Shown here piece by piece: positions 5,421-7,624 of a stretch of 7,624 nt of DNA (position 1 is its first letter; the number at the start of each line of letters is the position of its first letter). This DNA comes from Enteractinococcus sp. (GTDB taxonomy: Bacteria; Actinomycetota; Actinomycetes; Actinomycetales; Micrococcaceae): assembly GCA_029267455.1 (NCBI GenBank), contig JAJUIX010000056.1, forward strand, positions 1-7,624. The letters are read 5' to 3'. The notes below the pieces were generated by a model. It saw only the letters and a list, made by a program, of their open reading frames with translations. It was not told the DNA's origin and ran no database searches. A program made the translations under genes and the position numbers.

Positions 5421-6962
5421 TTAATGTTGCTGCACCGCTAGCACCACGACACCGGAAGCGAACATCTCTTCGTTCAGCTGGTCCAGGTTGGTGATTTCGT
5501 GTACGGGCAAGCCGTAGTACCGGGCCATCTCGACCACCGGCGCTTCCTGTTGGAACACGACGAGGGCGCCTCGCTGGAGATTCTCCACTGCGGTTCTGAA
5601 GTCTGCCAACGAGTCCATCAAGCCTGACTCATGGGTGACCACCACGATCATTCGGTCGTCGCGAGCAAGTGCGGCTCCCATCCCGGCCACGACCGCGCCG
5701 GTCCGGAAAAACATGTATCCTTCGTGGTCCAATACGCGCAGGTAGCTTGTTGCATAACCGGCCTGCGCGGACTTATCCACGATGACGGCGCGCTGGGTTG
5801 GGAGTACTTCTTCGAGTCGCTCCAAAAACGCGCGCGGGTCCACCGTATCTTCCCGGAGCTGGTGTTCGGGGATAGGACGGGAATTCCAGTATTTCTTCTC
5901 AAGGCGCTCCACCGTTTGGTCGGTACGATACCCAACCTTTGGTTCGGCCAGTAGTTTGCTCACCTCAAGATCCAGGGCGGTGGCAACTGCTTGGGCATCA
6001 GCAATCAATGATTGTGACACGGGCACAAACCGTCCGACCGCCCAGGGGGAGGTATCCACTTGGATCAGCACCGCATTGGGGCCGATGAGTTTGCCCTCGC
6101 GGGTCGTCCAATCATCGAGCGCGCAACCAAAAACCACGATGACGTCGGCACCGCGCGCCAGTTCTGCCGTCGTCGGGGTAGAAATTTTGCCGAGCATTCC
6201 GATGTGGAATGGGTGATCCTCGAACAGTCCGTGGGCGCCAGCTGACGTCGCTAAGAGTGCTCCGGTAGTATCTGCGAGTTCCACCATGGCGGATTTAGCA
6301 TGGCGGGCACCTCGCCCGGCGATAATCAGCGGCCAGCGAGCCTGGGCTAACGATTTGGCCGCACGGGTCACCTGGGAGGCTTGGGGAATCGCCCCGGTTC
6401 TGGGCGCCGCAAACTGTGGTTCCGCTTCGTCAGTAATCTCGGCGTCGAGATTTTCTGGGTTGACTAACAAAACTGAGGGCAGCTGCTTGTTGAGGCCTTC
6501 AATCACATCGACCATAGCCTGAGAAATGTTCTCTGCATCGCCAGCTGGAATAGCGACGGCACCAATTCCCGTCACCAGGTCACTCCAGTTGGCGTTGATA
6601 CCGTTGAACTTTTCGTCGGGTTCAATCAGCACAATGACCATCGACAGTTTGTCGCGGACGGCTTGGCCAATGGTCTCCAGCGAGTCGATGAAGTCGACGG
6701 AAGCATCGAGTACCACGGCTGCGGGCGGGCCACCGGCGTGCCGGTATCCGGCCGCTGCCATCACCGCACCGTTTGCGGTACCGGTGCGTACCACAGTGAA
6801 ATCGATTTCCGTGAGGCCATCAGCGGTAGCGATATTACCTTCAGCGTCACCAAAAGCGTCGGTGAGGCGCGAGCTCCAGAGTTCTTCTGGAATGAACACG
6901 GTTTCTACCCCGGTAGCAGCACAAAGCTGGGCTAACCGCGTTGAATACACCACTTGGGCCAC
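5421..6962 (-). CDS. Thiamine diphosphate-enzyme homologue with altered cofactor and catalytic residues
   Basis: This 513-residue protein has the layout of the acetolactate synthase/pyruvate oxidase group. The PYR domain is at about 1-170 (GYRHAGGPPAAVVLDAS at 72-88). The central domain is at about 195-330 (WPLIIAGRGARHA at 210-222, HGLFEDHPFHIGMLG at 244-258 and QVDTSPWAVGRF at 301-312). The PP domain is at about 375-505. Key residues are missing. The catalytic Glu of the HEQ motif, nine residues before Gly72, aligns with Ala63. The metal/diphosphate GDG aligns with His444-Glu445-Ser446, and the following NN with Gln470-Gln471. It may be a pseudoenzyme, a structural or regulatory partner, or an enzyme with unusual chemistry; calling it acetolactate synthase would be wrong. 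Normal length without frameshift argues against a decaying gene. The GTG start follows AGGAGG by only 4 bases; GTG codons 4 and 5 are alternatives. It is divergent from the CoA-binding protein gene. Confidence 0.85.
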   Translation of the reverse strand: MAQVVYSTRLAQLCAATGVETVFIPEELWSSRLTDAFGDAEGNIATADGLTEIDFTVVRTGTANGAVMAAAGYRHAGGPPAAVVLDASVDFIDSLETIGQAVRDKLSMVIVLIEPDEKFNGINANWSDLVTGIGAVAIPAGDAENISQAMVDVIEGLNKQLPSVLLVNPENLDAEITDEAEPQFAAPRTGAIPQASQVTRAAKSLAQARWPLIIAGRGARHAKSAMVELADTTGALLATSAGAHGLFEDHPFHIGMLGKISTPTTAELARGADVIVVFGCALDDWTTREGKLIGPNAVLIQVDTSPWAVGRFVPVSQSLIADAQAVATALDLEVSKLLAEPKVGYRTDQTVERLEKKYWNSRPIPEHQLREDTVDPRAFLERLEEVLPTQRAVIVDKSAQAGYATSYLRVLDHEGYMFFRTGAVVAGMGAALARDDRMIVVVTHESGLMDSLADFRTAVENLQRGALVVFQQEAPVVEMARYYGLPVHEITNLDQLNEEMFASGVVVLAVQQH

Positions 6963-6966
6963 GTTA

Positions 6967-6972
6967 CCTCCT
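6967..6972 (-). promoter_or_regulatory. Strong ribosome binding site of the thiamine diphosphate-enzyme homologue
   Basis: AGGAGG followed by TAAC leads into GTG at 6962. The 4-base gap is short for an optimal site, so initiation at the in-frame GTG codons 4 or 5 (13-16 bases away) cannot be excluded. The site supports this gene being well translated, hence real. Confidence 0.7.
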
Positions 6973-6975
6973 GTA

Positions 6976-7021
6976 GATTTACCATCTCTAAGGATACGGT
7001 TTGAATCATCGAAGGTAAATC
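6976..7021. promoter_or_regulatory. Leftward promoter flanked by a perfect 8-bp inverted repeat
   Basis: GATTTACC (6976-6983) and GGTAAATC (7014-7021) are perfect inverted arms 30 bp apart. Read leftward, a -35-like TTACCT (7013-7018) lies within the distal arm, and a -10-like TATCCT (6991-6996) follows after 16 bp. The transcript of the thiamine diphosphate-enzyme homologue would then start near 6984, beside the other arm. The arms could be half-sites for a repressor. The promoter match is modest. Confidence 0.45.
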
Positions 7022-7028
7022 ACCACGC

Positions 7029-7058
7029 TAGACGTGACGTGCATCACATCCCTATAGT
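7029..7058 (+). promoter_or_regulatory. Promoter of the CoA-binding protein gene, leaderless type
   Basis: TAGACG (7029-7034, four of six matches to TTGACA) and TATAGT (7053-7058, five of six to TATAAT) are 18 bp apart. The expected start point is at about 7065, which is the A of the ATG. No Shine-Dalgarno sequence precedes that ATG. Together this suggests a leaderless message, which is common in actinobacteria. Confidence 0.65.
7033..7048. promoter_or_regulatory. CRP/GlxR-type operator candidate
   Basis: CGTGACGTGCATCACA matches the CRP/GlxR consensus TGTGA-N6-TCACA at nine of ten positions. It lies between the -35 and -10 of the CoA-binding gene, a position that would repress that promoter. 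It is centred about 56 bp upstream of the predicted start of the divergent gene, where it might activate. Only the sequence match is seen; binding is inferred. Confidence 0.6.
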
Positions 7059-7064
7059 GGTGGC

Positions 7065-7517
7065 ATGACTCAACTTTCAAATCGTCCTCAGGCCGCAAAT
7101 GACCCCTATCTCATTGAAACACTGCTCTCCGATCACGGGGCGACGTGGGCGGTCGTCGGTCTGACCGACAATCCCGATCGTGTCGCAAAGCCCATCGCGT
7201 CATTTCTCAAATCTGAATTGGGAATGCATGTCATCCCGGTAAATCTGCGACGTGAGACCGTCAATGGCGAGCGCGCATTCGGCCGCATAGCGCAAATCCC
7301 AGTTCCCATTGACGTCGTACATGTCTTTGTTAACGGCGTGGCTGCTTCCGGTGTGGTTGATGAGGCAATACGGAAAGGGGTGAAAAACATCTGGTTCCAG
7401 TTAGGCGTGGACAGCCCGGAAGCCGTCGATAAAGCACTGGCCGCCGGCCTGAACGTCGTCGTCGATACGTGTCCATCGATTGAGGGCCGTATGCGCTCGC
7501 TTGGCTGGCGGATGTAG
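7065..7517 (+). CDS. YccU-type CoA-binding protein
   Basis: This 150-residue protein consists of a single CoA_binding_2 (Rossmann-like) domain, as in E. coli YccU and the N-terminal part of NDP-forming acyl-CoA synthetases. Such small proteins bind CoA or a related nucleotide; their cellular role is not established. Matching blocks are WAVVGLTDNPDRVAKPIASFLK at 28-49, the glycine-containing nucleotide loop; GMHVIPVNLRRE at 53-64; IDVVHVFVNGVAASGVVDEAIRKGVKNIWFQLGV at 82-115; and AGLNVVVDTCPSIE at 127-140 with the family's conserved D-x-C-P (Cys136). The ATG is the only start near a good promoter and appears to be at the transcript 5' end. It is divergent from the thiamine diphosphate-enzyme homologue, with a CRP/GlxR-like site between them, so the two may be regulated in opposite directions. 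Confidence 0.92.
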   Translation: MTQLSNRPQAANDPYLIETLLSDHGATWAVVGLTDNPDRVAKPIASFLKSELGMHVIPVNLRRETVNGERAFGRIAQIPVPIDVVHVFVNGVAASGVVDEAIRKGVKNIWFQLGVDSPEAVDKALAAGLNVVVDTCPSIEGRMRSLGWRM

Positions 7518-7533
7518 GCGCGGGGCAGGTTCG

Positions 7534-7564
7534 CAATGGCAGCTTCAGGGAGACGCTGCCATTG
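7534..7564 (+). terminator. Hairpin after the CoA-binding protein gene, possible terminator
   Basis: A perfect 10-bp stem (CAATGGCAGC at 7534-7543 with GCTGCCATTG at 7555-7564) encloses an 11-base loop, 16 bases after the stop codon. Only a weak T-containing tail follows (TGGTCGG), so it lacks a proper U-run. It may be a U-poor terminator of the kind proposed in actinobacteria, or an mRNA 3'-end stabiliser. Confidence 0.6.
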
Positions 7565-7624
7565 TGGTCGGGCGCCTGAGAGGTATCGATTGTACTGCGT
7601 AGTGAGCAGTCCGCCGGGATGCCA
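7565..7624. other. Unassigned right end
   Basis: The last 60 bases hold no supported gene. There is a small inverted repeat, ACTGC (7594-7598) and GCAGT (7606-7610), with a 7-base loop. A leftward frame is open from the right edge to a stop at 7545-7547, inside the hairpin. It might be the tail of a convergent gene, but its 25 or so residues match nothing recognisable. Confidence 0.3.

Noticed and set aside
5421..6962. Naming the gene ilvB/acetolactate synthase or pyruvate oxidase
   Set aside because: The domain layout fits, but the catalytic Glu and the GDG...N motif are not preserved, so an enzymatic name is not supported.
7545..7624. Tail of a leftward gene entering from the right edge
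   Set aside because: About 25 residues without any recognisable motif is too little to call a gene.

Overview
The window reads as chromosomal DNA of a moderately high-GC Gram-positive bacterium, most likely an actinobacterium. The reasons are the G/C-ending codons, GTG and TTG start codons next to good AGGAGG-type ribosome sites, promoters that appear to place the transcript start at the ATG (leaderless messages), and a CRP/GlxR-type operator. The genus cannot be fixed from the sequence; a member of the Micrococcales is a guess. There is no sign of a mobile element, CRISPR array, rRNA or tRNA.

Left block (1-2763): an APC-superfamily permease, cut by the left edge of the window, is read leftward. 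Divergent from it is a flavin-dependent monooxygenase of the NtaA/SnaA/DszA family. The leader of the monooxygenase gene carries a SAM-I-clan (S-box-like) riboswitch directly in front of its ribosome site. The message ends at a strong nested hairpin terminator that probably also serves the next, convergent gene. A SAM sensor on such a monooxygenase suggests scavenging of sulfur from an organic compound, and the permease is a candidate importer.

Middle block (2784-5366): an aldo/keto reductase (leftward, TTG start) is divergent from a MarR-family regulator, and the short gap between them holds possible operator repeats. The regulator meets tail to tail, 9 bp apart, a second flavin-dependent oxidoreductase of another subfamily (MsnO8-like, luciferase group 1).

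Right block (5421-7624): a leftward gene encodes a protein with the three-domain layout of acetolactate synthase/pyruvate oxidase-type thiamine diphosphate enzymes. It lacks the catalytic glutamate, and the cofactor/metal-binding GDG...NN signature is changed to HES...QQ. It looks like a pseudoenzyme or a strongly diverged enzyme and is the most unusual gene here. Divergent from it is a small YccU-type CoA-binding protein. The shared 102-bp promoter region holds a CRP/GlxR-like palindrome, a perfect 8-bp inverted repeat and a leaderless-type promoter. A hairpin follows the CoA-binding gene, and the last ~60 bases show nothing that can be named.

No single new multi-gene system is evident. The points most worth following are the riboswitch-controlled monooxygenase with its divergent permease, and the altered thiamine diphosphate-enzyme homologue.
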